33,890 nt of DNA from positions 1 through 33,890 of the forward strand of contig JAYMTF010000556.1 of NCBI GenBank assembly GCA_036897485.1. The letters run 5' to 3'. This stretch comes from Pelargonium nanum. Taxonomy: Eukaryota > Streptophyta > Magnoliopsida > Geraniales > Geraniaceae. The notes beneath the pieces are model-generated. The model was not told the DNA's origin. It saw nothing but the letters and a program-made list of their open reading frames with translations, and made no database searches. The position numbers were made by a program, and so were the translations under genes. Positions 1-9,565 of the stretch are shown here, piece by piece. Within the stretch, counting starts at the first letter, position 1. The number at the start of each line of letters is the position of its first letter.

Positions 1-204
1 ATTTACCGTTACAAACTAACCATCTCCGGATACAGAGAATCCGACAATCAAACGAACACAAACACCACATCATTGGCTCTTCCTTAATCTTTAAACTAAA
101 GTTCCATTTTTTTTAAACCCCAACCAGTCAACGGTCCAATTCCAAACCCAGAACCCAAAACCCATTTCCTCAATCTCTCCAAATCTCCCAAATCCCCCAA
201 TCCG

Positions 205-3200
205 ATGAGCTCAAAATTCTGGATTTTCATCTGGGTCGTCGTCTCCGTCTCAATCTCCGTCGCCGAGCCCAAGTGCTCAAAAGGTTGCGACCTCGCTCTC
301 GCCTCGTACTACATCTGGGAGGGCTCGAATCTGACCTACATCGGCGCCGTCCTGGGCTCGACGGCGCCGGAGACGATCGTGCTCTACAATCCCCAAATCT
401 CGAACAAGGACAGCGTCCAGTGGGGGACCAGAGTCCGCGTCCCGTTCGCGTGCGACTGTATCAACGGCGAGTTTCTGGGTCGGGTCTTCTCGTACCCGAT
501 TCAGTCCGGCGACACGTACGGCAAGGTCGCGACCGTTGACTACTCGGGTCTCACGACGGCGACGTGGGTCCAGGCGTTTAATGAGTACTTGCCGAATCGG
601 ATTCCGGATTCGGGGACCTTGAATGTGACGGTCAATTGCTCTTGCGGAGACGGGGCGGTTTCGAGGGATTATGGGTTGTTTGTGACCTACCCGCTCCGGG
701 AAAATGATAGTCTGGCGTCGGTGGCGGCGGAGGCTAATTTGAGTGAGAGCTTGTTGCAGAGCTACAATGAGAATGTGAATTTTAGTGGTGGGAGTGGTCT
801 GGTTTTCGTCCCCGGAAAAGGTGATTCTTTTGGCAATGATTGTGTTTTCTCTTTCGAGTATCAAGAATCTAACAAAATGTATCCGGGCAGGGCGTTACGC
901 GCCCAAAAATTCATTGGGTCGGGTTTGAGGGTAAATTGCTGATGTGGCGTCACCTAATTGGCCATGATTTATTGGCTGAGAGTTTCAGTTTTGAATTGTG
1001 AATTAGCAGCGATGGGTGAATTGGGAAATTAATGACATATTTGATGCTCAAGAACTTAGGTAGTTTCTAAGTTTAGATGGCAGAGTATGGTGTTAATCTG
1101 AATTAGTTTGCTGTTTATAGTAAGGTCTTAGGTAGTGTTTGTGTACGGATTTTTGTTCATGAATGAGAATCAAGAATCAAAATGTGATCTTATTAGCATT
1201 AATGGGTGAATTGGGTAATTGGGTAATTGATCATTTGAGTGAAATTGTGTGAATTTGGAAGCATATTTGATGCTAAACAACTTGATATAGTTTCTATGTT
1301 TAGATGGTAGAAGTAGAATATGGTGCAAACTGGAATTAGAAAATAGTTTCTAGTAAGGTTTTAGGTAGCGTTTGGATTAGAATTTTTGTTCATGAATGAG
1401 ATTTAAGAATCAGAATGGGAATGGGAATGTTTATGTTTGGATTGTGTTCTTGTTGTTGTAATTTATGAGTTTCAAATTTGAACTGTGAGTTTAGATGGTA
1501 GAATATGGTGCTAATCCGAAATAGATAGCAGTTTATAGCAAGGTGTTAGGTAGTGTTTGGATTAGAACTTTTTTTCTTCATGAATGAGAATCAAGAATCG
1601 GAATGAGAATGAAATTCTAGTTGTTCACACATTTGGATGACTTTTTGGTCGTGAAAATGACTTAGCCACGCCCCTTCCAGTTTTTTTAATCCAAACGCTA
1701 CCTCATAGTGCATAGGGATGAAAGAGTGGTAGAAGATGTAATGCCATTGTTTTGATCCCGCCATGGATCATTTTGGAGCAACTGAACTGAAACTGATTGA
1801 TTGCCGTAACTAGTAGGGTTTTGTTGGTTGAGACGACTTGTTAATTAAGTGGGTGCTGTAGAAAACCATGTAACCAATTTGTTAAGTCTCTTGCATGACA
1901 TTTGTCATGAGTTCTTGTTGTTGCTCATAGCATTTGGGAAGAGTAAGAGCATTTTAAGGAATCAATGCTGTTTGATTTCTAGCGTTCCCTAGGGTTTAAC
2001 ACACAATGATAAATGTATAATATTTACCAAGTAATTTGAGAATCAATTGTTAAGACTTAAGAGTCTTATGAGTTGTAACTCTAGTTTTGATGTGCTATGA
2101 ATTGGCGTGAAATTGACTCACCGAATGCATCCCTTATTTTGCAGATCAAACCGGAAGTTATCGACCCCTGCAATCGAGGTAGGTTCAGAAATGAAATTTT
2201 AGTTACCTTCTTGTTCATCCTAGTTTTTCTTCATGAAATTAATATTTTCTTTGCCTTCTTTTCTCCATTTTGCAGCACAGGTGGTTGACTTTATTTGCAC
2301 GATTGTTTCCGAACAATTATCTGCATGTTTATATTTCGATCAAGATAATAAACGGGAACTTTGATCTATTTTGAGTTAAAATTTAGCTTCTATACTTGAG
2401 CAGGATTAGGAGTTGGAGCTATAGCCGGCATCTCCGTAGCTGTAGTAGCAGGGTTACTGTTATTAGCATTTTGTCTGTACATTACATTTTACCGAAATAA
2501 GAAGGTCAAGAAGCCAAATATACTGTCCACAGTATCTCATGAGTTATCTGCTCAAAATGGCCGAGGTACTATCTGTTCCAATATTTATTCTTTGAACAGA
2601 ACCTCCTTATTGTTTCATGGAACCAGATTGATAATCATACATGATTTGGCTGATTAAATCTTCCTCTCTTATGTGTTTAGCTCCAGGAAGCATGTCGGAT
2701 AAAGGTACAGAATCAGGTCCTACAGCTGGTGCTTCTGCAGGACTCACCGGCATAACTGTGGACAAATCTGTGGAGTTCTCGTACGAAGAACTTGCCAATG
2801 CCACCGATAACTTCAGTCTGGCTAATAAGATTGGTCAAGGTGGCTTTGGGGCCGTTTACTATGCAGAGCTAAGAGGCGAGGTATGTGGTCAAGTCTTCAC
2901 TGTTTGTGAATGGATTGTAAAACGCTCCCTCTCTCCCAAAATGAGTGTCCACTTTCCTTTTTCGTTAGATAAAAGCATTTTCGAGTTTTGATTCTAAAAG
3001 GGCCAATTTGGTCAAGCTCAAGCTGAATGAAGAGGTCAATATAGGATTTGTATAACTTACCTTATTAGTAATGATACTAATAGAAAGATAGTATGCTCTA
3101 ATGTAAACGCAAGTGAACTTTTTGCGCTTTCTGATATATTCTTCATTTCTCTATTTGTAACACGTAACCCTTTTAAGTAAATTGAAACGAAATCCATGCA

Positions 3201-5366
3201 GAGAGCTGCTATCAAGAAGATGGATATGCAAGCATCAAAAGAATTCCTCGCAGAGTTGAAAGTTCTGACGCGTGTTCATCACCTAAACCTGGTAATACAC
3301 TCTCTCAACGACACAAACTGAACATGATTATGGTTTTAATGATTATGTGCTCGAAAGCCTAATGGTTGAGGTAGCGCTGAGGGATATTGTGTAGAGATTT
3401 TATGGTCCTTGAGCTTAATGCCTTATAATGAGAAATGCAAATGTATATGGTTAAACAATTCACATTGACTCTAAACAAGGTTATGCAGGTGATACGGTAG
3501 TTGTGTGCTCTTTCTCGTGTGAATAATCTTTTGAGAAGTTTCTATTTTTGTTGATCTGTGACCGTTACGTGTTTTGTATATTAACAATGAATGCAGGTGC
3601 GCTTGATTGGATATTGCGTTGAGGGTTCTCTTTTCTTGGTGTATGAATTTATCGAGAATGGCAACTTAAGCCAACATTTACGCCCCACAGGTGAGATTAT
3701 ATTTGTAGCGAGGAATGAGGATGTTACTAAAGAGTATTATGTTTATGTTCAAAGCGATCGTGACATTTTTGTTTGCCTTTTGCAGAGAAGGAACCTCTGC
3801 CATGGCCTACCAGAGTGCAAATTGCCCTTGATTCAGCCAGAGGTCTCGAGTACATCCACGAGCACACTGTTCCTGTTTATATCCACCGGGACATCAAAAC
3901 AGCGAACATATTGATAGACAAAAACTACCATGGAAAGGTTGCAGTGAACTCAATGCCTCTATTGTTGTTACGGACCAGCTGAAACCTAGTTTACGTGATT
4001 GTACTGACAATTGACAAATATCGCATGCAGGTTGCAGATTTCGGATTGACAAAATTGACTGAAGTTGGAAGTACATCACTCCCAACGCGTCTCGTGGGTA
4101 CATTTGGATACATGCCACCAGAGTAAGATAATTTTCCATTCTCCATTTGTTAAGTGACTAGTAAACTAAACTCATGATAATGAAATGGGATTTCTTGGGA
4201 CACAAGCTTGTTCAAGATCCGACTTTAAGCTCAACGATTAGCTGAACTCAAATTTATGATCATATCGAGGAAGCAAATTTGTCATTGTTTAGTAAATGTT
4301 GCACTGTCCACTCTTAAGTACTCCCTCCGTTCCAAAATAGGGTCTCGTTTCTCGTCTTTTTGTCTCAAAATGAGTATCCTCTTAACCTATTTAGCTCTTT
4401 GTATTAAGATGCAATGAACCGACACTATGCTTGTGCACAGATACGCTCAATATGGCGACGTTTCACCTAAAGTGGATGTGTATGCATTTGGTGTTGTTCT
4501 TTACGAGCTTATATCTGCAAAAGAAGCTATCGTCAAAGCAAGTGAATCTGTCGCTGAATCGAAGGGCCTCGTTGCATTGGTACAGTTTCTTGACATCCCT
4601 ATAGGGTCAAGCTCGCTCGTAGCTGAGCTTTGTTGAAACTTACAAGTTAAGGTTGCTTACTGAGCTCCATTGTTGTGTTTCTTGCATTTTGTACAGTTTG
4701 AGGAAGTTCTTAGCCAACCTGATCCTAGAGAAGACCTTCCCAAACTGGTTGACCCTAGGCTCGGAGAAAACTACCCATCAGATTCAGTCCGCAAGGTAAA
4801 AATATTTCATCGAAACACATCTTAAACCTTCTTCTTACTATACATACACTACTAGAAATCACTGTTTGGCGAGAAAATGCATGATCACGAAACTTTAGCG
4901 AGCAAATTGCGAAGAAATGTTTCATGGGAAGTTTTGCGGGTAAAAGAATTTAGCTCTTTCCTCGCAAAGTGCTTGCAACATTTTGGCTCCAAAATTCGAG
5001 CTTTCCTTGCACAACGCCCAACTTTTAGTAGTAATAGTCCCCGTCTAAATTGCACAAACTTCCAAAAAGTTGCGTTGAGCAATAGAAATAGCTTAGACTG
5101 ACTATAAAAATGTTTAGACAAACATTGAAGAATGTGTGAAAAAATGAATCTAGACAAACATTTAGTTAACTTTTGTGCTATGTTTTCTTTGTTGGTTGTA
5201 GATGGCCCAACTTGCCAAAGCATGCACACAAGAGAATCCTCAACTGCGTCCGAGTATGAGATCTATCGTCGTTGCGTTGATGACACTTTCATCTTCGACA
5301 GAGGATTGGGATGTCGGATCCTTTTACGAGAATCAAGCTCTCATGAATCTCATGTCCGGACGATAG
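205..5366 (+). CDS. CERK1: CERK1/LYK3-type LysM receptor-like kinase, complete, 12 exons, 615 aa
   Basis: Plasma-membrane receptor kinase for chitin or lipochitin oligosaccharides. Exons: 205-820, 2145-2178, 2276-2280, 2404-2565, 2681-2880, 3202-3291, 3597-3690, 3786-3937, 4031-4122, 4441-4579, 4697-4795, 5202-5366. All introns are GT-AG and phases join without a stop to 1848 nt; AtCERK1 is about 617 aa. Residues 1-20 are a signal peptide. The ectodomain has the CxxxC and two CxC cysteine motifs typical of three-LysM proteins. A membrane segment lies at about 220-246. The kinase has a Gly-rich loop (GQGGFGAV), a Lys at about 344, HRD at 434-436, DFG at 454-456 and a C-terminal MSGR. It is therefore a predicted active RD kinase. 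The activation segment reads MPPEYAQYGD, as in symbiotic LYK3/NFR1, not the AtCERK1 form. Exon 1 is GC-rich; the introns are AT-rich and hold several MITE fragments. Family assignment is very secure; chitin versus symbiotic role is inference. Confidence 0.96.
861..984. mobile_element. MITE-like element in intron 1 of the receptor kinase (copy A)
   Basis: This stretch shares blocks with 27514-27600 in an intron of CAP-H: AACAAAATGKATCCGGGCA near the left, then GCTGAYGTGGCRTCACC-TAATTGGCCAT and a right end TGGCTGAGAGT. Copy A carries about 55 bp between these blocks that copy B lacks. Its right end, ATTGGCTGAGAG, is the complement of the left end of copy B (CTCAGCCAAT), which fits terminal inverted repeats. 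The in-frame stop of the exon 1 read-through (940-942) lies inside it. Confidence 0.6.
1009..1620. repeat. Degenerate repeats in intron 1 (three copies of a ~60-200 bp unit)
   Basis: Intron 1 (821-2144, 1.3 kb) has three imperfect copies of a block that runs from a 'TTTAGATGG...AGAATATGGTG' segment to 'GGTAGYGTTTGGATTAGAA' and 'CATGAATGAGAATCAAGAATC'. The last part is seen near 1133-1182, 1365-1417 and 1549-1610. The rest of the intron, to 2144, is AT-rich sequence in which I see nothing else. Confidence 0.7.
1548..1703. mobile_element. Short MITE with ~17-bp terminal inverted repeats, in intron 1
   Basis: The left end AGGTAGTGTTTGGATTA (from 1548) is matched by the complement of the right end TAATCCAAACGCTACCT (about 1687-1703), giving a non-coding element of about 155 bp. 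Partial left-end copies sit upstream at about 1131 and 1364. No clear target-site duplication was found, so the superfamily is open (hAT-like is a guess). Confidence 0.55.
2276..2280 (+). other. CERK1: 5-nt microexon (exon 3) of the LysM receptor kinase
   Basis: The five bases CACAG lie between a pyrimidine-rich tract ending in TGCAG (2271-2275) and a GT donor at 2281. Exon 2 ends in phase 2 and the transmembrane exon (2404) must be entered with one base already used, so 2 mod 3 extra bases are needed; five satisfy this. Including it gives ...[14 protein letters not shown], colinear with the AtCERK1 stalk. Skipping it puts the membrane exon out of frame. It encodes the juncture of stalk and membrane segment. 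Confidence 0.88.
2924..2975. mobile_element. Truncated Stowaway-like MITE end, receptor-kinase intron 5
   Basis: GCTCCCTCTCTCCCAAAATG followed by AGTGTCCACTTTC resembles the conserved Stowaway terminus (CTCCCTCCGTCCCAAAAT). No complementary right end is visible before the acceptor at 3201, so this is a remnant. Confidence 0.5.
4321..4388. mobile_element. Truncated Stowaway-like MITE end, receptor-kinase intron 9
   Basis: CTCCCTCCGTTCCAAAATAG starts directly after a TA dinucleotide (4319-4320), the usual Stowaway target. It is followed by an AAATGAGTATCCTCTT segment shared with the intron 5 fragment. There is no matching right terminus before exon 10 at 4441, so only the left part remains. 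Confidence 0.6.
4847..5010. mobile_element. Possible CACTA (En/Spm) terminal fragment, receptor-kinase intron 11
   Basis: The sequence opens with CACTACTAGAAATC, the typical CACTA terminus. It is followed by subterminal-looking GCGAG/GCGAAG motifs (TTTGGCGAGAAAA, TTAGCGAGCAAATTGCGAAG, CCTCGCAAAGTG). The opposite terminus (TTTCTAGTAGTG) is not present in the intron, so this is one end only. Based on motif recall. Confidence 0.4.
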
Positions 5367-6543
5367 AATGTAGCTACAATCTTGAAACATGTAACTTGTG
5401 ATAGTTCTTTTTGGTGTGAATAATACATATAGATTGAGCCCTTTCAAACACATAATATAGTATTTGTAAATGCTTGTAGTTGAGAACTTGAGAGTTTTGT
5501 AATGTATCAATTATTTGTCAGATTCAGGGAAGGAGATGAATAGAAATATATATCTTGGGTCACATTAATGTCCAAATATGTGCAAATTACTCAATTTTAA
5601 AAAGAGTACTTCTATTACACAAAGGCTGTTTGTTCGAGTGCAGTCTTTTCGCCGTTCGGATAGAATTTTTGTGTCACGTACATTCAGACTGTTACAACAA
5701 GCTATGCTATTTTGTTTCAAATTTGTCGAGTTTCTACAAAAAATAAAAAGAGAGTAAAGCTGACAATTTTTACCCGACCCGCATTTTCTATGGTTCCAAA
5801 TGTAAAAAATAAGATCTAATAAACTTCTAGTCATGTCGGATGAACGCACATTTTACAAGTAAAACTTGAAATTCGATCCGATTCCCACAACCCATACACC
5901 TTTCGGGCTGAGTTTGAGTTAGACTCTTTTAACTAGGGCCAGAAATTTGGATCATGACCTACACACAACATGAATTTAAGTATGTTCGGAGTTAGTTTAA
6001 TAGAGTTTTTGTCGACTAACTCAACCCATTAAATAATCCAATTATTGACCCATCCATTAATGAAAGAAAATGTAATTTTTAAACATATCGTGTAATAGAA
6101 CGACTCGTACAAATTAAATGGTTCAAATATATCAGATTAGGCCAATCTCAACTCGGTTACTTAACCGTGTTGGGGTTCAAATTGACCCGTTTAATAAAAT
6201 ACTAAACTTTCGATACAAAAGCAAAATATACCCTCTTCCTTCAACCCGTCTCTAAAAAATCCGACCAGAACTCCGAATAGTCAGCTTCACTTAACAAAGA
6301 GATCAATTCCAATTTGGTATAGTTAACCCATAATTGGGCTAAACATAAGGCCCAGATACTTCTCGAATTTTCTCAGGAAAACAAATTCTCACTCGGAAAA
6401 CAAATCCAACAAAAGAAACCAAATTTCCTCATCATCAAAGCCTTTATAAATCCTTGGGAGGTTTTCTTGACCAGGAAGTTGGCTTCGAAAACGCCATTGC
6501 GAGAGAGCTTAGAGAGAGAGAGGGTTTTTAGAGAGAGAAAGAG
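5367..6543. other. Intergenic region: receptor-kinase 3' end, decayed repeat, UFD1-like promoter
   Basis: No gene was found. The first ~150 bp should be the receptor kinase 3' UTR. About 5870-6210 has scattered GACCCG/CAACCC motifs and looks like an old decayed repeat. The last 60 bp before the next ATG are GA-rich (AGAGAGAGAGGG and GAGAGAGAAAGAG, 6508-6543), probably the 5' UTR of the UFD1-like gene; such GA tracts bind BPC/GAGA proteins in plants. Confidence 0.5.
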
Positions 6544-9500
6544 ATGGATTTCGAGCTGAGGAGAGCGAGAGAGAAGATCGAGAAGGAGCAGAAGGAGAGG
6601 AAAGAGATCGCCAGAAGGAGATTGGAGAGGGAGCGCAAGGCCAGAGAAGAGGCCAAGCGTCAGCGAGAAGCCATTGAAGCTGTCCAGAGATCTCGCAGAC
6701 TCGATGCTCTTGAAGCTCAACTCAAGGTAATTTCTTCTTCTTCTCAATTCTACGAATTATTTGATTACTGGTTAATTTCGAGCAAGTATTAGTTTTGAGA
6801 TGAAATTATGATTCTGTTTGCTTCTAGGGAAAATGGGTCCTCAGATATTGGGGAAAAAACATTTCTTTTATAGGTTTAGTTATCTGATGAACTCAATTGA
6901 TTGATGTTGTATAAGTTGGGGTTAGGGATTTTGTTTCCTTTGGGTGTGTTTGGTTCCTGAGAAAAACATTTTGATGTAGTTACTTGTGAATCAGAATAAA
7001 TTCAAGACCATTCAGATGATTCCATTTAGTAAAGTATAGAAATTATTAGGAAGGAAAGTAAATGAACTGCAAATAAATGGATAGTTTGACCCAAGGGTAG
7101 TGGCGCAGTTGGCTACACAGGCTGCGTGAGTGGAAAGAGCGCTTGCGTTCGATCCTCGCTCAACACACCCCGGGGGAGGGATGACATTTAACTGTGACTT
7201 ACCCTCGAATGAGGATTAGTCCGAGAGTGGTAAAACGGCTTAAAGGTACCAATTGAGAGTTTGACCTCATGGTTTATACCGAAAAAATGGTTAGTTTGAA
7301 AATTTTCATCATTTTGTTAGTTAACAGCTCAACAACTATTTTCCGGACATCGGTTTCATGTAACTAGGATGCTATGCAGTGGGCTATGTGCCACTTTGTT
7401 CCTAGATCATATTGTTGATATTTTCCATAAAAACCGCTTTTGAAGAGATGCTAATTTCTTTTGTAGTCGTATTATTGTGAGTGTTCGGCTGTTGCTTTGT
7501 GAATTTACATTAGATACGGTATAATATATGCACTTCTGATTCACTTAATCGTCATCAGTAGGTTTTGTGGGGTCGGGATGGGGCTTGTAGTATGTTTAGA
7601 TCTCGACTGTCAGATTAACATAGACTACAATATCTTGGTTATATGCAGCGTTTTTGTTATATATTTTTTTAGTCTGAATAGTGATAGTTTGACCTTATCT
7701 CTCAGGCGGATCAGCAAATGGAAGAAAATTTGCTTGTCGGGAGGGGAATCAGCTTTTACCGGATCTTAGAAGCTGTACCTTATCAGGGCAACGGAGATAA
7801 GATCAAACTCCCATCTTCTTGTTTCACAGAGTTGTCTGATCAAGGCGCCTTTGATAAAGGACCTTTGTACTTCCGGCTGTCAGTAATTCGTCAGGAGAGT
7901 CCTTCAGAGACGAAGGCAGCTGAAACGGAGGACAGTCGGACCACCCATTCGGGCGTTTTAGAGTTCACTGCAGACGAAGGTTCTGTCGGGATTCCTCCTC
8001 ATGTTTGGAGCAATTTGTTTCCCAAAGATGCCCCAGTTTCATTGGTTGAAGTTCGTTATGTCAGGCTGCCGAAAGGAACTTACGCAAAACTTCAGCCAGA
8101 TGGGATTGGTTTTTCGGACCTCCCGAATCACAAGGCTATCCTTGAAACAAGCCTCCGCCAACACGCCACTCTTTCTCAAGATGATGTACTCACAGTAAAT
8201 TACGGGGAGTTGGTGTACAAATTGAGGGTACTTGAGTTGAAACCCTCTTCTAGTGTATCTGTCCTGGAAACGGATATTGAAGTTGATGTAATTAGTCCCG
8301 ACACAGTTTCAGAGAGGACAAATCAGCATGTCCTAAAGCCCCTAGTATTTGGAACTTCAGAACTAGGGACGATCGAGGAAGGAAATTTTATGTATTACAA
8401 GTTCTCCGTCGACAATGATACCTGGGGAAAAATTGCTTCCGGGGATGCAATTGTTGAGGTTAAAGTAGACGCAGAAGCAGATGGTGGAGATACAGACCTT
8501 TACATATCCAAGCATCCCCTCCTATTCCCAACTCGACACCAGCATGAATGGTCTTCCCACGACATTGGTTCCAAGTCGTTGATCCTTACCTGTAAAGATA
8601 TGAACTTTGATGCTGGTACATACAGCATTGGTGTTTATGGCTTCAAGGGAACAACCAAGTACCAGATATCAGTGAATATTCAGGAGAACAACAATCGTAA
8701 GGGTCAACAAGCTATGTCTTCTTCGCCAGCATCTGCAGAGGTGGACACCGTAGAGTGTAGGAACTGCAAGCATCATATACCTAGCCGGACCATAGCCCTG
8801 CATGAAGCCTACTGTCGCAGACATAATGTCACGTGTCAACACGCTGGATGTGGAATTGTGCTTAGGATTGAGGAGGCCAAGAACCATGTGCACTGTGAGA
8901 AATGTGGGCAAGCATTTCAGCAGGGAGAGATGGAGAAGCACATGAAAGTGTATCACGAGCCGATCAGTTGCCCCTGTGGGGTTGTCCTCGAGAAAGAACA
9001 AATGGTATGTGATGCGCCCTTTTCTCTTCTTTTGTTCAATGTCGTATCTCTTAAACATCAACCATTTCGCGAATGCAATGCAGTGTCTTATGCATGAAAC
9101 TAAAACTTGGCATTTTCTGCAATATGAAACTTTCTTTCTCAACATGCCTACTCAACCAATTGGATATTAGGAAATGGTATAAATATGCTGCTTGCGTGCA
9201 CGTAAGGAAAACCATGTTGTCGCTGATTTTAAAATGAAACCCGGAGCTTCTTCCATGAGTGAAGAGGTGTGTGTGTGTGTGTGTGTGTGTATTAATGCAA
9301 CATGAACTTATCGCGATGTTCTTTTTGTGTTTGACAGATGCAACACCAGGCCTCAAGCTGTCCCTTGCGCCTAGTTCCTTGTCGGTTTTGTGGGGATATG
9401 GTTCAAGCTGGGAGCTCTGCCATGGATATGAGGGACAGGTTAAGAGGACTATCCGAACATGAAAGCTTATGCGGCTCAAGAACCGCTCCTTGTGATTCGT

Positions 9501-9565
9501 GTGGACGATCAGTCATGCTGAAGGAAATGGACATCCACCAGATTGCTGTGCATCAAAAGAACTAA
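6544..9565 (+). CDS. UFD1-domain protein with C-terminal TRAF/XAF1-like zinc fingers (PRLI-interacting factor K type), 569 aa
   Basis: Exons 6544-6726, 7706-9004 and 9338-9565, all phase 0 with GT-AG introns. Residues 1-60 are a highly charged Glu/Arg/Lys helix, probably coiled coil. From about 70 a UFD1-type double-psi barrel follows (SFYRILEAVPYQGNGDKIKL, ELSDQGAFDKGPLYF, then GVLEFTADEGSVGIPPHVW). From about 410 to the end come repeated Cys/His motifs (CRNCKHHIP, CEKCGQAF, CPCGVVL, CRFCGDMV, CDSCGRSV) that should bind zinc. The domain order and length match Arabidopsis At4g15420 (561 aa). UFD1 folds bind ubiquitin and Cdc48/p97, so a role in ubiquitin-linked turnover is likely but not proven for this subfamily. 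The ATG is preceded by a GA-rich leader, and the first exon has no other plausible start. Intron 1 carries a SINE and intron 2 a (GT)12 microsatellite. A broken copy of exon 3 lies 4.3 kb downstream. Confidence 0.94.
7090..7284 (+). mobile_element. tRNA-derived SINE in intron 1 of the UFD1-like gene
   Basis: The 5' part has a pol III A box (TGGCGCAGTTGG, 7101-7112) and a B box (GTTCGATCC, 7147-7155) at about tRNA spacing, then a tRNA-unrelated body to about 7284. It is flanked by AAATGGATAGTTTGA (7075-7089) and AAATGGTTAGTTTGA (7285-7299), matching at 14 of 15 bases, a convincing target-site duplication. A further AGTTTGACC repeat (7083, 7258) may be chance. It cannot be a working tRNA gene: no acceptor stem can form. 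The rest of intron 1 (6727-7705) shows nothing more. Confidence 0.8.
9267..9290. repeat. (GT)12 microsatellite in intron 2 of the UFD1-like gene
   Basis: Twelve uninterrupted GT units, 47 bp before the exon 3 acceptor. Likely to be length-polymorphic. Confidence 0.97.

Noticed and set aside
126-140. W-box (AGTCAA) upstream of the receptor kinase
   Set aside because: A single core, probably inside the 5' UTR; too short to support as a regulatory site.
277-864. 195-codon antisense open frame opposite receptor-kinase exon 1
   Set aside because: It mirrors a GC-rich coding exon, reads as Arg-rich low-complexity protein and matches no family; the sense frame is clearly the LysM ectodomain.
4885-5229. 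114-codon antisense frame in receptor-kinase intron 11
   Set aside because: It lies in intron and TE-like sequence and has no family resemblance.
7096-7170. A tRNA gene
   Set aside because: A and B boxes are present but no acceptor stem or anticodon arm can be drawn, and the sequence continues into a SINE body with a target-site duplication.
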